From Amycolatopsis cihanbeyliensis (GTDB lineage Bacteria > Actinomycetota > Actinomycetes > Mycobacteriales > Pseudonocardiaceae), in the NCBI RefSeq assembly GCF_006715045.1, contig NZ_VFML01000001.1, positions 6,172,001 through 6,236,000 on the forward strand: 64,000 bases of DNA, written 5' to 3'. A program made the position numbers and the translations under genes. Under the pieces are notes generated by a model. That model did no database searches. It worked only from the letters and a program-made list of their open reading frames with translations, and had not been told where the DNA came from. This document shows, in pieces, positions 53,400 through 62,029 of this stretch (positions within the stretch are counted from its first letter, which is position 1; every line of letters starts with the position of its first letter).

Positions 53400-54371
53400 A
53401 TGGTATCGCTACTCCTGAGCAAGCGGCGCACCGAGCAGCGGTACGCACGGCTGCGCGAAATCGAGAGCATGGATGTTGGGACGCACTACACCCGTATCTG
53501 GTACCTCGCGATGGGAACCGAGTTTCCCTGGGACTACAGCCTGTCAGGGGCACTCGGTTTCTACAACAGTATCGCCCCGCGCGGTATCGCCGATATACTG
53601 GTGCGGACAGGCGAGCTGACGGGTAACACCCGGCGGCGAATGGAGCACCACGGCGCCATCAGCCTCGAAATAGCTCGGCGCGGATGCCGGGAGCCCAGCG
53701 GCAAAGCGGCGGTCCGGCAGTTGAACCGCATTCACCACAACGCCATCAAAAGCATCAGTACCCATGGGCACGAGTTCACCATCACCAATGAGATGTACCT
53801 GTTCGTGCTGGCCACCAGCATGCTCACCCAGATGCGGTGGGTCGACCGCCACGGCTGGCGCCCGCTGAGCGAACAGGAGCGCAAGGCCGCCTGCCTGCAT
53901 TTCAGGGAGCAGGGCAAGAACATGGGTATGACCGGTATTCCCGAGTCCTACGACGAATTCGTGCGCCTGCACGACGATTACGTCGACACTCACGTCCACT
54001 ATTCACCCGAGGCGGAAAAGCTCTACCGGGCGACACAGGATGTCATCATCGGGCCGCTGGTCGGATGGCTTCCTGCTCGGCTGACCACGATCGGAACCCG
54101 GGTCGCCAGGGCCGTCGTGCCCGCGCTGCTGACCCCGCACCTACGCAGGGCGTTCGGCGTTGCCACCCCTTCACCGTTGTTGCGCGCAGCCGTGCGCCTG
54201 GCCATCAAGGCGCGCTCGGCATATGTGCGCCGGACACCACCACGCCAACACCCGATCTATCCTGATCCCCTGCCCACCACGGATTTCCCGCAGGCAGACT
54301 ATGAGTGGGCGCAGCTCGGGCCATCGCATTCCGGCAGTGCGACGCCCGGATGTGGTATCCGGCCCGCCTGA
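53400..54371 (+). CDS. MpaB-like oxygenase (DUF2236 family)
   Basis: 323 aa, mostly helical. LNRIHHNAI, TITNEMYLFVLATSML, and GMTGIPESYDEFVRLHDDYV match the DUF2236/MpaB family. This family includes latex-clearing haem oxygenases and the mycophenolic-acid protein MpaB', which cleaves a prenyl double bond. It lacks a signal peptide. A C-terminal amphipathic helical region (LLTPHLRRAFGVATPSPLL) may touch membranes. Its 3' end overlaps the convergent ketoreductase gene by 73 bp. An oxidative cleavage or ring-opening step in the cluster is plausible. Confidence 0.8.
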   Translation: MVSLLLSKRRTEQRYARLREIESMDVGTHYTRIWYLAMGTEFPWDYSLSGALGFYNSIAPRGIADILVRTGELTGNTRRRMEHHGAISLEIARRGCREPSGKAAVRQLNRIHHNAIKSISTHGHEFTITNEMYLFVLATSMLTQMRWVDRHGWRPLSEQERKAACLHFREQGKNMGMTGIPESYDEFVRLHDDYVDTHVHYSPEAEKLYRATQDVIIGPLVGWLPARLTTIGTRVARAVVPALLTPHLRRAFGVATPSPLLRAAVRLAIKARSAYVRRTPPRQHPIYPDPLPTTDFPQADYEWAQLGPSHSGSATPGCGIRPA

Positions 54372-55351
54372 GACCAGCCGGCTGATGAGACCATCGGTCC
54401 GGCGTGCCGGAGCACTTCGTGCAGCAGATCGGCCTGTGCAAGGCAGTCTGCTCGCGGTGCCGCGCCCGCGTGTACGGCGGCGACGAAGGCGGTAACGGTG
54501 TTGGCCACCTGATCGTCCGGGTCCAGCCGGATCTCCCGCGGGCCGAACCGGTTCTCGAGGCGCAATACCGGCGCGTGGTCCGCGGGCGGGGTAAAGGCGC
54601 GGTCGACGGTGATCCGGCCCGTGCTTCCCCAGAGCTCGTAGGCATTGCGGTACGCGTGGTCCAGCCCGAAGGTCAGCTGCCCGCTGATCCCCCCGGGGCT
54701 GCGCAGCAGCGCCGAGCCCGCGGTGTGCACCGCGTAGCCGGTGCCCCTGGTGAGGGTGGCTCCCACCACCTGAAGGCCGGGGCCGAGCAAGTGCAGCGCG
54801 GCGCGAACCGGATAGACGCCGGTGTCCCAGAGCGCCCCGCCGTCCAGCTCGGGACGGTAGCGGATGTCGTCGCCCGGCAGCCTGGGGACGGCGAAGGCGG
54901 ACTGGAAGGCTCGCAGCTCCCCAATGGCATCGTCCGCGACCAGCTGACGTACCCGCGCGTGCTGGCTGTGGTGGATGAACATGACGTTCTCCATCAGCGC
55001 CAGCCCGAGCGAGCCGGCCAGTTCGAACAGCCGGGCGGACCGGTCCCGATCCGTGGTCAGCGGTTTCTCAGCGAGTACATGCTTTCCCGCCCACAGCGCC
55101 GCTTCCACCCAGTCGGCATGCAGCGCCGCCGGCAGCGGTACGTAAACCGCCTGGACGGTGTCGTCCCGCAGCAGGGCCGCGTAGCCGTGCACCGCGCGGC
55201 AGTCGTACTCCTTGGCGAGTGCATCCGCCTGCGCCGCGTCCCGGCTGGCTACCGCGGCGACCTCGGTGTCTGCGGCCGCGGCGAAGGCGGGAAGCATGCG
55301 GTGCCGGGCGATGGCCGCACAACCCAGCACGCCGATCCGGACCGGCGCCAT
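54299..55351 (-). CDS. Gfo/Idh/MocA-type NDP-sugar 3-ketoreductase
   Basis: 350 aa. ATG 55351 overlaps the epimerase stop as TGATG. The N-terminal Rossmann domain has GVLGCAAIARHRMLPAF, and HVLAEKPLTTD carries the conserved EKP lysine. The domain-2 part includes GGALWDTGVYPV. This is the KijD10/UrdT-type reductase, which reduces C-3 of the 2-deoxy-3,4-diketo sugar produced by 2,3-dehydratases. Finding it with such a dehydratase in one cluster supports the role. It is the last gene of the minus-strand sugar operon. Confidence 0.87.
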   Translation of the reverse strand: MAPVRIGVLGCAAIARHRMLPAFAAAADTEVAAVASRDAAQADALAKEYDCRAVHGYAALLRDDTVQAVYVPLPAALHADWVEAALWAGKHVLAEKPLTTDRDRSARLFELAGSLGLALMENVMFIHHSQHARVRQLVADDAIGELRAFQSAFAVPRLPGDDIRYRPELDGGALWDTGVYPVRAALHLLGPGLQVVGATLTRGTGYAVHTAGSALLRSPGGISGQLTFGLDHAYRNAYELWGSTGRITVDRAFTPPADHAPVLRLENRFGPREIRLDPDDQVANTVTAFVAAVHAGAAPRADCLAQADLLHEVLRHAGPMVSSAGWSQAGRIPHPGVALPECDGPSCAHS

Positions 55352-55923
55352 CACGCCGGCCGCCAGAGTGGGAGAATTCCGGTGGACAACGCCTCGGCCA
55401 GTCCGATCGCGTGAGTGTCCTTCTCGGACATGAGCGGCGCCTCGGTGAAACCCCATGGAAGCGCGAGATCCGGATCCAAGGGGTTGAGATCGATCTGCGT
55501 TCCGGGTACGAACATCGTGGACATGATGTAGCAGATACAGGTGTCCTCGGTGAGTGCGAGGAAGCCGTGCCCCACGCCCTCTGGCAGGTAGACCGAAACT
55601 CCCGAGGCCGCGTCGAGCACGGCCGAATGGTAACGGCCGAAGGCGGGGGAGCCCACCCGCAGATCCACCACGATGTCGCGCAGCGCACCGCGTACGCAGG
55701 TGACGTACTTCGCCTGTCCTGGCGGGGTCACCGCGCTGTGGATGCCGCGCAGCGTGTTGCCGCGGGACACGGAGTAGCTGATCTGCTTTGGCACGAAGGG
55801 CTCGTTCAGCATGCGCTCGAACGTGTCGGCACGCATGGACTCGTAGAAGCTCCCCCGGTCGTCCCGGTGCTGGTGCGGGGTGATGACGTACGCTCCGGGA
55901 ACCGCGGTTTCGGCGACATGCAT
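55351..55923 (-). CDS. dTDP-4-dehydro-6-deoxyhexose 3,5- or 5-epimerase (RmlC family)
   Basis: 190-aa cupin. The catalytic residues of the family are present at expected positions: His62 (LRGIHSA), Lys72 and Tyr132 (CICYIMS). DDRGSFYES and LRDIVVDLRVGSPAFG are family signatures. In clusters with a 3-C-methyltransferase these enzymes usually act at C-5 to give an L-sugar. Coupled to the ketoreductase. Confidence 0.92.
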   Translation of the reverse strand: MHVAETAVPGAYVITPHQHRDDRGSFYESMRADTFERMLNEPFVPKQISYSVSRGNTLRGIHSAVTPPGQAKYVTCVRGALRDIVVDLRVGSPAFGRYHSAVLDAASGVSVYLPEGVGHGFLALTEDTCICYIMSTMFVPGTQIDLNPLDPDLALPWGFTEAPLMSEKDTHAIGLAEALSTGILPLWRPA

Positions 55924-55981
55924 TCGCAGCTCTCCTTTCCCGCGTACCGAGTGGCCGCGCGATTGACGGGGACTCCTCCGG

Positions 55982-57085
55982 TCAGCCGGCCAACTTCTCC
56001 ATTACGGGCACGATCTCGGCTGGGGCTGGCAGTGCGGCGATCTCCCGCGAAAGCTCGCGCGCCCGTTCCCCGTACCCCGGGTTCGACAGCAAGTCGTTGC
56101 AGGCAGCGACGATGTTCTCCGGACGCTGCTCGTCCGAGGTGAGGGTGAGCGCGGCACCGTAGTCGACCACCTGCTGCGTCGCCGCCGTCGGGTACTCCGG
56201 GTTGGCGATCAGCTGCGGGACGCCGGCGTTCAGTGCGGTCATGTCGGTGCCGCCGCCGCCATGGTGGATGATGATGTCGCAGGTGGGTGCCAGGATGTCC
56301 AGCGGAACCCAGCCGATTCGCACACCGGGCAGGTCCGCGCGTAGCTCCTCGGCGATCTGTTCGGGTGCCCCGACCACGATCTCCACGTTCAGTCCGGAAA
56401 GGTTCCGGATCATCTCCAGCAGGGCATCGCCGCTGAACAGCCGGGTACCGGCGGTGAGGTACACCCTGGGACGGTCTCCCTTGGCGTACATCCACTGCTC
56501 GAGCGGCTGTTGCGGATTCGCCGGGATCCACCGCATCGGTTGTGCGGGCACGGCGTCCGGTGGCAGCAGGCTGGGTGGGCAGACGCCGAGCCACAGGTCG
56601 GGGGCGGGAACCTGAGCCAGGTTCAGTTCGGCGAGCAGCGGCTGTAGCACCTCGATGGCGCCGGGGTCGTACATCCGTGCGTCGATGCGGTCCCACTCCA
56701 GCCGCACCGACGGGACGCCGAGGTGATGAGCGAGGAGCGGAGCGCAATAGAACATGCCGCCGCCGACCACGATATCCGGGCGCCAATGCTCCGACAGCTC
56801 AAGTAGTGGCTCCAAGCTGTTGATGGCTATCTCGGCGTACACTCCGCCGACCGCCTTGGCCTGTTCCACCGGATCCTCTGGCATCGAGCCGACGAAGGCG
56901 CTGACCTCCTCTATCGAAAGGGGAGAGATCTTCACCGGAGGTAGGCCGACGCTGGCTATCCTCGGCAGGACCCATTCGATCCCTCCCATCAGGACCTGGT
57001 GTCCGGCGTTGCGGACCGCGGTTGCCAGCGGGGCGTGCGAAAAGATCGGGTACGGGCTATTCCCTGGTACGAACAGAACCTTCAT
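55982..57085 (-). CDS. GT1-family antibiotic glycosyltransferase (GT-B fold)
   Basis: 367 aa from ATG 57085, with AGGAGA 6 nt upstream. His17 in FSHAPLATA is the likely base of the acceptor site, and HHGGGGTD (274-281) followed by ALNAGVPQL is the nucleotide-sugar-binding motif. Length and motifs match actinomycete macrolide/aromatic glycosyltransferases. It would transfer the C-methylated deoxysugar to the aglycone. No activator P450-like partner is adjacent. Confidence 0.93.
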   Translation of the reverse strand: MKVLFVPGNSPYPIFSHAPLATAVRNAGHQVLMGGIEWVLPRIASVGLPPVKISPLSIEEVSAFVGSMPEDPVEQAKAVGGVYAEIAINSLEPLLELSEHWRPDIVVGGGMFYCAPLLAHHLGVPSVRLEWDRIDARMYDPGAIEVLQPLLAELNLAQVPAPDLWLGVCPPSLLPPDAVPAQPMRWIPANPQQPLEQWMYAKGDRPRVYLTAGTRLFSGDALLEMIRNLSGLNVEIVVGAPEQIAEELRADLPGVRIGWVPLDILAPTCDIIIHHGGGGTDMTALNAGVPQLIANPEYPTAATQQVVDYGAALTLTSDEQRPENIVAACNDLLSNPGYGERARELSREIAALPAPAEIVPVMEKLAG

Positions 57086-57126
57086 GGTGTCTCCTGGTGG
57101 GATGGAGGCCGGCCGCGGGGTGCCGG

Positions 57127-58470
57127 TCAACTGACCGTGGTGAGTGCTGCCGCGGCCCTGACGCCGGACAGCAGCGCGGCCTCCGTGGTCGGGGCGTTGA
57201 AATAGTCGCCTGCGAAGACCACGGGCGCGCCCTGCTGTCGCATCACCTGAACCGCCTGGTGGTAGCGACCAGGTGCCGGAATCGGAAACCCGTAAGGACG
57301 TTCGGCGATCCGGAACGGCTGGGCGTCGGTTGGGAAGTCCGGCCACAACGTGGTCAGCAGCGGGGTGACCGCGGCGAACTGCTCCTCCTCGGTGCGGCCG
57401 ATCAGGCGGCGGGTATTGGCCCGGCCCGGGTAGGTGAACACCAGGAGCTTGTCCACGAGCCCGCCATGTGCGTCCCGCACCTGGCGCGGGTGGGTGATCA
57501 TGTTTCGTAGCGGTGGGTCGTCCGGGCCGCCGGCCACGATATGTGCTTCGGCCGGCATGCTGCCCGCGTCGACCAGGTAGGAGACCGAAAGGGCCGGTTC
57601 GTACTCCTGAGTTTCCAGGAACTTGCGGGCCGTGGAACCAACGACATCCGGCGGCATGGCCGCGGTGAGCTTCGCGGCGATCGGGGCGGGGGTGGCGATC
57701 AGCACGTCGTCGAACGTCTCGGTGACCGGTTCGCCCTCGGTGTGCAGTGCGGTGACCCTTACCTTGCCGTCGACCAGTCGCAGGTCGGTGACCTGGTGGC
57801 TGAGCCGGAGGTCGGCGCCCTCCGCGTTCTTCTCGGCGATGATCTCCATGCCACCCCGGAACACGTAGAAGCCGGAGCCGCCCATCCAGGCCAGTAGCGC
57901 CCTGGCGTGCACGGCGGAGATGTCCTCGCACGCGAAGTTCCAGAACCCTTCGATCTGAGGTCGCAGCAGGAAGTCGAAGCCGCGCCGGGAAACGTGCCGG
58001 TAGCCGTATTCGGCGGCGGTGCTTCCATCGTCGAGCGGTGCGGACATGATCGGGTCGAACAGGCTGAGCTCATTGCGCCTGCGGACTTCTCTCAAGGTGG
58101 TGAACAGGAACGAGAACCGGTCCTTGAGCGAGACGTGCTTGTAGCTGAGCAGGCTGCGCGGGGAGTCAGAGGACAGGCTCACCGGCACGCCGTTGTCGAC
58201 GACGAAGACGTCGCTGGAGAGCTGAACGAGCTCGTCGGAAAGCCCGTACTCGCGGATGTGTTCGGACATCAGTTGATAGAAGCTGACGTACATGAGGTTG
58301 ATGCCCACATCGGGTTCGATCTCGGGGCTGTGCCACGAACGAGCTCGCCCGCCGAGCCCGTCCGCTGTTTCGAAGATGACAACCTCCCTTCCTGCCGTGA
58401 TGAGCTCCTTGGCAGCGGCGCAACCGGCCATGCCACCACCGATGATTGCGGTCCTCGCGCCACCGGACAT
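57127..58470 (-). CDS. FAD-dependent amine oxidase/desaturase-like protein
   Basis: 447 aa from ATG 58470, which has GGAGG at 9 nt. The N-terminal FAD motif is IIGGGMAGCAAAKELITAG, with a GLGGRARSW stretch, and the C-terminal VFAGDYFNAPTTEAALLSG closes the FAD site. This is the architecture of flavin amine oxidases, protoporphyrinogen oxidases and carotenoid desaturases. In the sugar operon it could oxidise an amino or hydroxyl group of the sugar, or act on the aglycone. I cannot choose between these. Confidence 0.82.
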   Translation of the reverse strand: MSGGARTAIIGGGMAGCAAAKELITAGREVVIFETADGLGGRARSWHSPEIEPDVGINLMYVSFYQLMSEHIREYGLSDELVQLSSDVFVVDNGVPVSLSSDSPRSLLSYKHVSLKDRFSFLFTTLREVRRRNELSLFDPIMSAPLDDGSTAAEYGYRHVSRRGFDFLLRPQIEGFWNFACEDISAVHARALLAWMGGSGFYVFRGGMEIIAEKNAEGADLRLSHQVTDLRLVDGKVRVTALHTEGEPVTETFDDVLIATPAPIAAKLTAAMPPDVVGSTARKFLETQEYEPALSVSYLVDAGSMPAEAHIVAGGPDDPPLRNMITHPRQVRDAHGGLVDKLLVFTYPGRANTRRLIGRTEEEQFAAVTPLLTTLWPDFPTDAQPFRIAERPYGFPIPAPGRYHQAVQVMRQQGAPVVFAGDYFNAPTTEAALLSGVRAAAALTTVS

Positions 58471-58518
58471 GTGCATCTACCTCCGTCGTCAGGGTGAGAA
58501 GTTGTTGGTACGCCGCCC

Positions 58519-59298
58519 TCAGTGAGTCATCACGTCACCGTGCGGGGTCTCCAGCCCCTGACCGAGGCCGCCGTCCACGGCCAGCTCGATCCCGGTGGTG
58601 AAGGTGGCGTCGAAGCCGAGGAACAGCACCGCGGTGGCGACCTCCTCCGGCAAGCCGAAGCGCCCCATCGGGGTCATTTCCTCGCCCTCGGACTGGTTGG
58701 CGGCGCGCAGCTCGTCGGAGATTCCCGCGATGCCCATGGTCGGGGTCTGCGTGAAGCCGGGGCTGACCGCGTTGACCCGGATGCTCCTCGGTACCAGTTC
58801 GGCGGCGAAAACCCTGGTGAAGGCGCGAACGGCGGCCTTCATCCCGGTGCCTACGCTGGTGGCGACGAACCCCAGTCCGGTGACGACAGCGGTGGTGAAT
58901 ACGAACGAGCCGCCTTCGGAGACCAACGGAGCCAGCCGTTGGGCGGTGAAGAACGCGCCTTTGGTGTTGACGGCGAACATCTTGTCGTAGGTGTCTTCGG
59001 TGACCTTCTCGAGCGGGTCGAACCGGATGAAGCCGACGTTGACGAATACGAAGTCGACCTGGCCGAAGGTATCCTCGACTGTTTTACCCAGCGCGTCGAT
59101 ATCGGTCATGCTCGCCGCGTCCGAGCGCACGACGTGCGCCGTCGACCCGAGTTCGCGCCGTGCCGCTTGAATGTTCTCCTCGTTGAGGCCGGTGAGCAAC
59201 ACCTCGGCCCCGCCGTCGAGCAGTGCCTTGACGACCGCCATGCCGATCCCGTGCGTCCCACCGGTGACCACGGCCTTCTTACCATCGAACCTATTCAT
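58519..59298 (-). CDS. SDR-fold protein lacking the catalytic tyrosine
   Basis: 259 aa with the classical SDR cofactor motif TGGTHGIG (13-20) and the structural Asn111. Where family members have S-x(12)-YxxxK, this protein has TTAV and SVGTGMK: the lysine (Lys154) is kept but the tyrosine position (150) is glycine, and the serine position is Thr or Ala. The C-terminal VNAVSPGFTQTP segment is normal. It may be an atypical reductase, isomerase or non-catalytic partner. It sits 31 bp after the C-methyltransferase, where a sugar 4-ketoreductase might be expected. Confidence 0.85.
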   Translation of the reverse strand: MNRFDGKKAVVTGGTHGIGMAVVKALLDGGAEVLLTGLNEENIQAARRELGSTAHVVRSDAASMTDIDALGKTVEDTFGQVDFVFVNVGFIRFDPLEKVTEDTYDKMFAVNTKGAFFTAQRLAPLVSEGGSFVFTTAVVTGLGFVATSVGTGMKAAVRAFTRVFAAELVPRSIRVNAVSPGFTQTPTMGIAGISDELRAANQSEGEEMTPMGRFGLPEEVATAVLFLGFDATFTTGIELAVDGGLGQGLETPHGDVMTH

Positions 59299-59329
59299 GG
59301 GACCCTTCTCGACGTTTGTGGACAGGGGG

Positions 59330-60580
59330 TCAGACCAGGTGCACATGGGGTACGTAGCGAATCCACCGGCCACCCGCGTCGCGGAATCCCTGCTCTTTGG
59401 CGATGATCTCGTCCGCGTGGTTCCATGCGAGTAGCAACGCGTAGTCGGGGTAGGGCGCGGAGAAGGCCTCGGATGGCTTGATCGGAATATGCGTGCCCGG
59501 GGTCAGCCTGCCTTGTTTGGCCGGTGTGCTGTCGCAGACATGGGAAACCAGGTCGGGGCCGATCTCACAGAAGTTGAGTACGGTCGCACTCTTGGCTGTC
59601 GCCCCGTACCCGACGACCGTCCGGCCCTGCGCGCGTAGCTCCCGGAGCAGGCCCACCAGCGCGGCGCAGTTGTCCCGTACCTCGCTCGCGAACCGTTGGT
59701 AGCTCTCCGGGTCGGCAAGGCCCTGCGTGCGTTCTCTCGCGACGAACTCACCGACCGCGGCCGTGGGGCTGCGCTGTCCAGGACGAGCAACGGTGTACCG
59801 CATCGATCCGCCGTGCACCGCGATGTGCTCTACGTCGACCAGCGTGAACCCGAAGCGTTCGGCCATCGTCCGGACGGAGCCTGCTGAGAACAGGTAGAAG
59901 TGCTCGTCATAGATCTGGTCGAACGCGTTCTGCGCCACGATGTCGCCGAGGTAGCGGTCCTCGAAGACGAATACCCCTTCGGGAGCCAGCAGGATTTCCA
60001 CGCCACGGAAGATCGAGTCGAGGTAGGGAATGTGGCTCGTGGTGTTCGCCGAGAATATGACGTCCGCCGGCCCGTCCTCGGCAGCGATCTGGGCGGCCGA
60101 ATCCTCGTCGAAGAACCCGACGCGAACCCGCACACCATCGGCCTTGGCGAACTCGGCCACCGACTCGGACGGGTCGACGCCCAGGTGTCGCACCCCGGCC
60201 TTCTGGATCGTCTTCAGCATGACTCCGTCGTTGGAACCAATTTCCACGATGAACGGGTCGGCACCGGTAAGTGCGACATCCAGGAGGTTCCCCGCGATAC
60301 GCTCGAAATGTTCGTAGATCCGGGTCGAACCAGACGAGCGGTATGGATAATCCTCGTGAAACATTTCTTGTCTGGGAATCTCTTCGAGCTGTTGCACCAT
60401 CGTGCAGCTCGTGCAGATCCCGACGGCCAGCCGGAAGAAGAACTCGCTGCCGGTCGATTCTGGTCGCACAAAAGAGTCGGAAACCGGCTGCCTTCCGAAG
60501 TCGAAGAACTCACTGACGGTGCCGCCGCAGATCCGGCACTCGACTGCGCGCGCTGTTCTCGAACTCGCCGGATCGGTCAT
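59330..60580 (-). CDS. NDP-sugar C-methyltransferase (TylCIII type)
   Basis: 416 aa. Two CxxC pairs (Cys15/18 and Cys56/59) bind zinc, VEIGSNDG (112-119) is the SAM motif, and YDEH (224-227) carries the Tyr-Glu-His residues used for C-3 deprotonation in TcaB9/TylCIII-like enzymes. The C-terminal domain (GYGATAKSATVLNFC) binds the nucleotide sugar. It adds a methyl to C-3 of a 4-keto-2,6-dideoxy sugar in most known members. First gene of the minus-strand sugar operon. Confidence 0.92.
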   Translation of the reverse strand: MTDPASSRTARAVECRICGGTVSEFFDFGRQPVSDSFVRPESTGSEFFFRLAVGICTSCTMVQQLEEIPRQEMFHEDYPYRSSGSTRIYEHFERIAGNLLDVALTGADPFIVEIGSNDGVMLKTIQKAGVRHLGVDPSESVAEFAKADGVRVRVGFFDEDSAAQIAAEDGPADVIFSANTTSHIPYLDSIFRGVEILLAPEGVFVFEDRYLGDIVAQNAFDQIYDEHFYLFSAGSVRTMAERFGFTLVDVEHIAVHGGSMRYTVARPGQRSPTAAVGEFVARERTQGLADPESYQRFASEVRDNCAALVGLLRELRAQGRTVVGYGATAKSATVLNFCEIGPDLVSHVCDSTPAKQGRLTPGTHIPIKPSEAFSAPYPDYALLLAWNHADEIIAKEQGFRDAGGRWIRYVPHVHLV

Positions 60581-60910
60581 GGTCGCTCCCTTGTGATGCC
60601 TGATGAACCAGCGCTCCCACGTCGGGCAGGTCGCGTGTTCCGCCACCGCGGTGACCGGTGATTCCTTGCCGCAAGTCTGTTCAGCCGGTGAACAGGTCTC
60701 AAGGGGCCCGCAAAGTATGTGTCAGGTTCGGCCGGGGTACGCCGGAGCGTCGCGGCTCGCCCGCGGTGAACCTGACGGACTCAGGGCTCGCCTCGGGGGT
60801 TCGGTCCAGGCTGCCACTAGCTTGATCCTCATAACTTCGGGACCGCTGAGCATCGAAAAGGGGAGTCTTATACATGCAGGTCAGGAATTCAGGAACTGAA
60901 AGGACCTCCC
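60581..60910. other. 330-bp divergent promoter region of the sugar genes
   Basis: Lies between the C-methyltransferase operon (minus) and the thymidylyltransferase gene (plus). It holds a 9-bp inverted repeat, GTCAGGTTC (60721-60729) and GAACCTGAC (60768-60776), with 38 bp between the arms. An AT-richer patch (60820-60885) leads to AGGA before the ATG at 60911. No gene is visible. It is the natural control point for both sugar transcription units. Confidence 0.5.
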
Positions 60911-61975
60911 ATGAAGGCTCTTGTACTGTCCGGGGGAACAGGAACCCGCCTCCGCCCGCTCAGCTACTCCATGCCGAAACAGCTGATTCCGGTTGCCAAC
61001 AAACCGGTGCTGGAACATGTCCTTGAGAACATCCGTGACCTGGGCGTAGTCGAGATCGGGATGATCGTCGGCGATCGTGCCCCGGAAATCACCAGGGCGA
61101 TCGGCGACGGCTCGCGCTTCGGCGCGCGTATCACCTATATCACGCAGGACGAGCCGCTCGGCCTCGCGCACTGCGTCACCCTTGCCGAAGAGTTCCTCGG
61201 CGACGAGGATTTCGTGATGTATCTCGGCGACAATCTGCTTCCCGACGGAATCGCCGATATCGCGAGAGAGTTCGCCACCGGCAGGCCCGAAGCGCAGGTT
61301 GTCGTGTGCAAGGTCTTCGACCCGAGCTCGTTCGGAGTCGCGGAGCTGGATGAACACGGCGCGGTGCTACGGCTGGTGGAGAAGCCGCACGAACCGAAGA
61401 GTGACCTCGCGCTTATCGGCGTCTACTTCTTTACCCAGGCCATCCATGAGGCCGTCGCCGCGATCGGGCCGAGTGCCCGCGGCGAGTTGGAGATAACCGA
61501 CGCCATCCAGTGGCTGGTCGGCAGGGGCGCCGAGGTCAAGGCAACCGAGTATGGCGGTTACTGGAAAGACACCGGATCCGTCGACGATGTACTGGAGGGA
61601 AACCGCCAGCTGCTCGACCGGCTCCGGCCGGCCGTCCTCGGCGAGATCGATCACGCCAGCGTACTGATCGGCCCTGTCATCGTCGAACCCGGTGCTCGCG
61701 TGCTCCGGTCCACGATCGAGGGGCCCGCGATCATCGGGGCCGGCACCGTCGTGGCGGACAGCCGCGTTGGCGAGCACACCTCGCTTGGCCGCGACTGTGT
61801 GCTCAGCGGTACGAGTATCGGGAACTCCGTGGTGCTGGACGGATCCACATTGTCCGGGATTCCCGAGTTGCGCGACTCACTGATCGGCCGGTCGGTTTCC
61901 ATCGGCGCGGCCGATCGTGGCACCTGTCACCGACTGGTACTCGGAGACCACACGCACGTGCGGATCGCGGCATGA
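60911..61975 (+). CDS. rmlA: glucose-1-phosphate thymidylyltransferase, long form
   Basis: 354 aa, the long form usual in antibiotic clusters. GGTGTRLRPLSYSMPKQLIP (9-28) is the nucleotidyl-transfer signature, and VMYLGDNL holds the metal-binding Asp. A C-terminal left-handed beta-helix (residues about 245-340, ASVLIGPVIVEPGARVL) is present. It makes dTDP-glucose, the first step of deoxysugar synthesis. It is 54 bp upstream of the 2,3-dehydratase. Confidence 0.95.
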   Translation: MKALVLSGGTGTRLRPLSYSMPKQLIPVANKPVLEHVLENIRDLGVVEIGMIVGDRAPEITRAIGDGSRFGARITYITQDEPLGLAHCVTLAEEFLGDEDFVMYLGDNLLPDGIADIAREFATGRPEAQVVVCKVFDPSSFGVAELDEHGAVLRLVEKPHEPKSDLALIGVYFFTQAIHEAVAAIGPSARGELEITDAIQWLVGRGAEVKATEYGGYWKDTGSVDDVLEGNRQLLDRLRPAVLGEIDHASVLIGPVIVEPGARVLRSTIEGPAIIGAGTVVADSRVGEHTSLGRDCVLSGTSIGNSVVLDGSTLSGIPELRDSLIGRSVSIGAADRGTCHRLVLGDHTHVRIAA

Positions 61976-62029
61976 GCGTCCAGACCGCCTGGCCAGGGCG
62001 GAGACTATCGATGGATCAGGAGTAACCCT

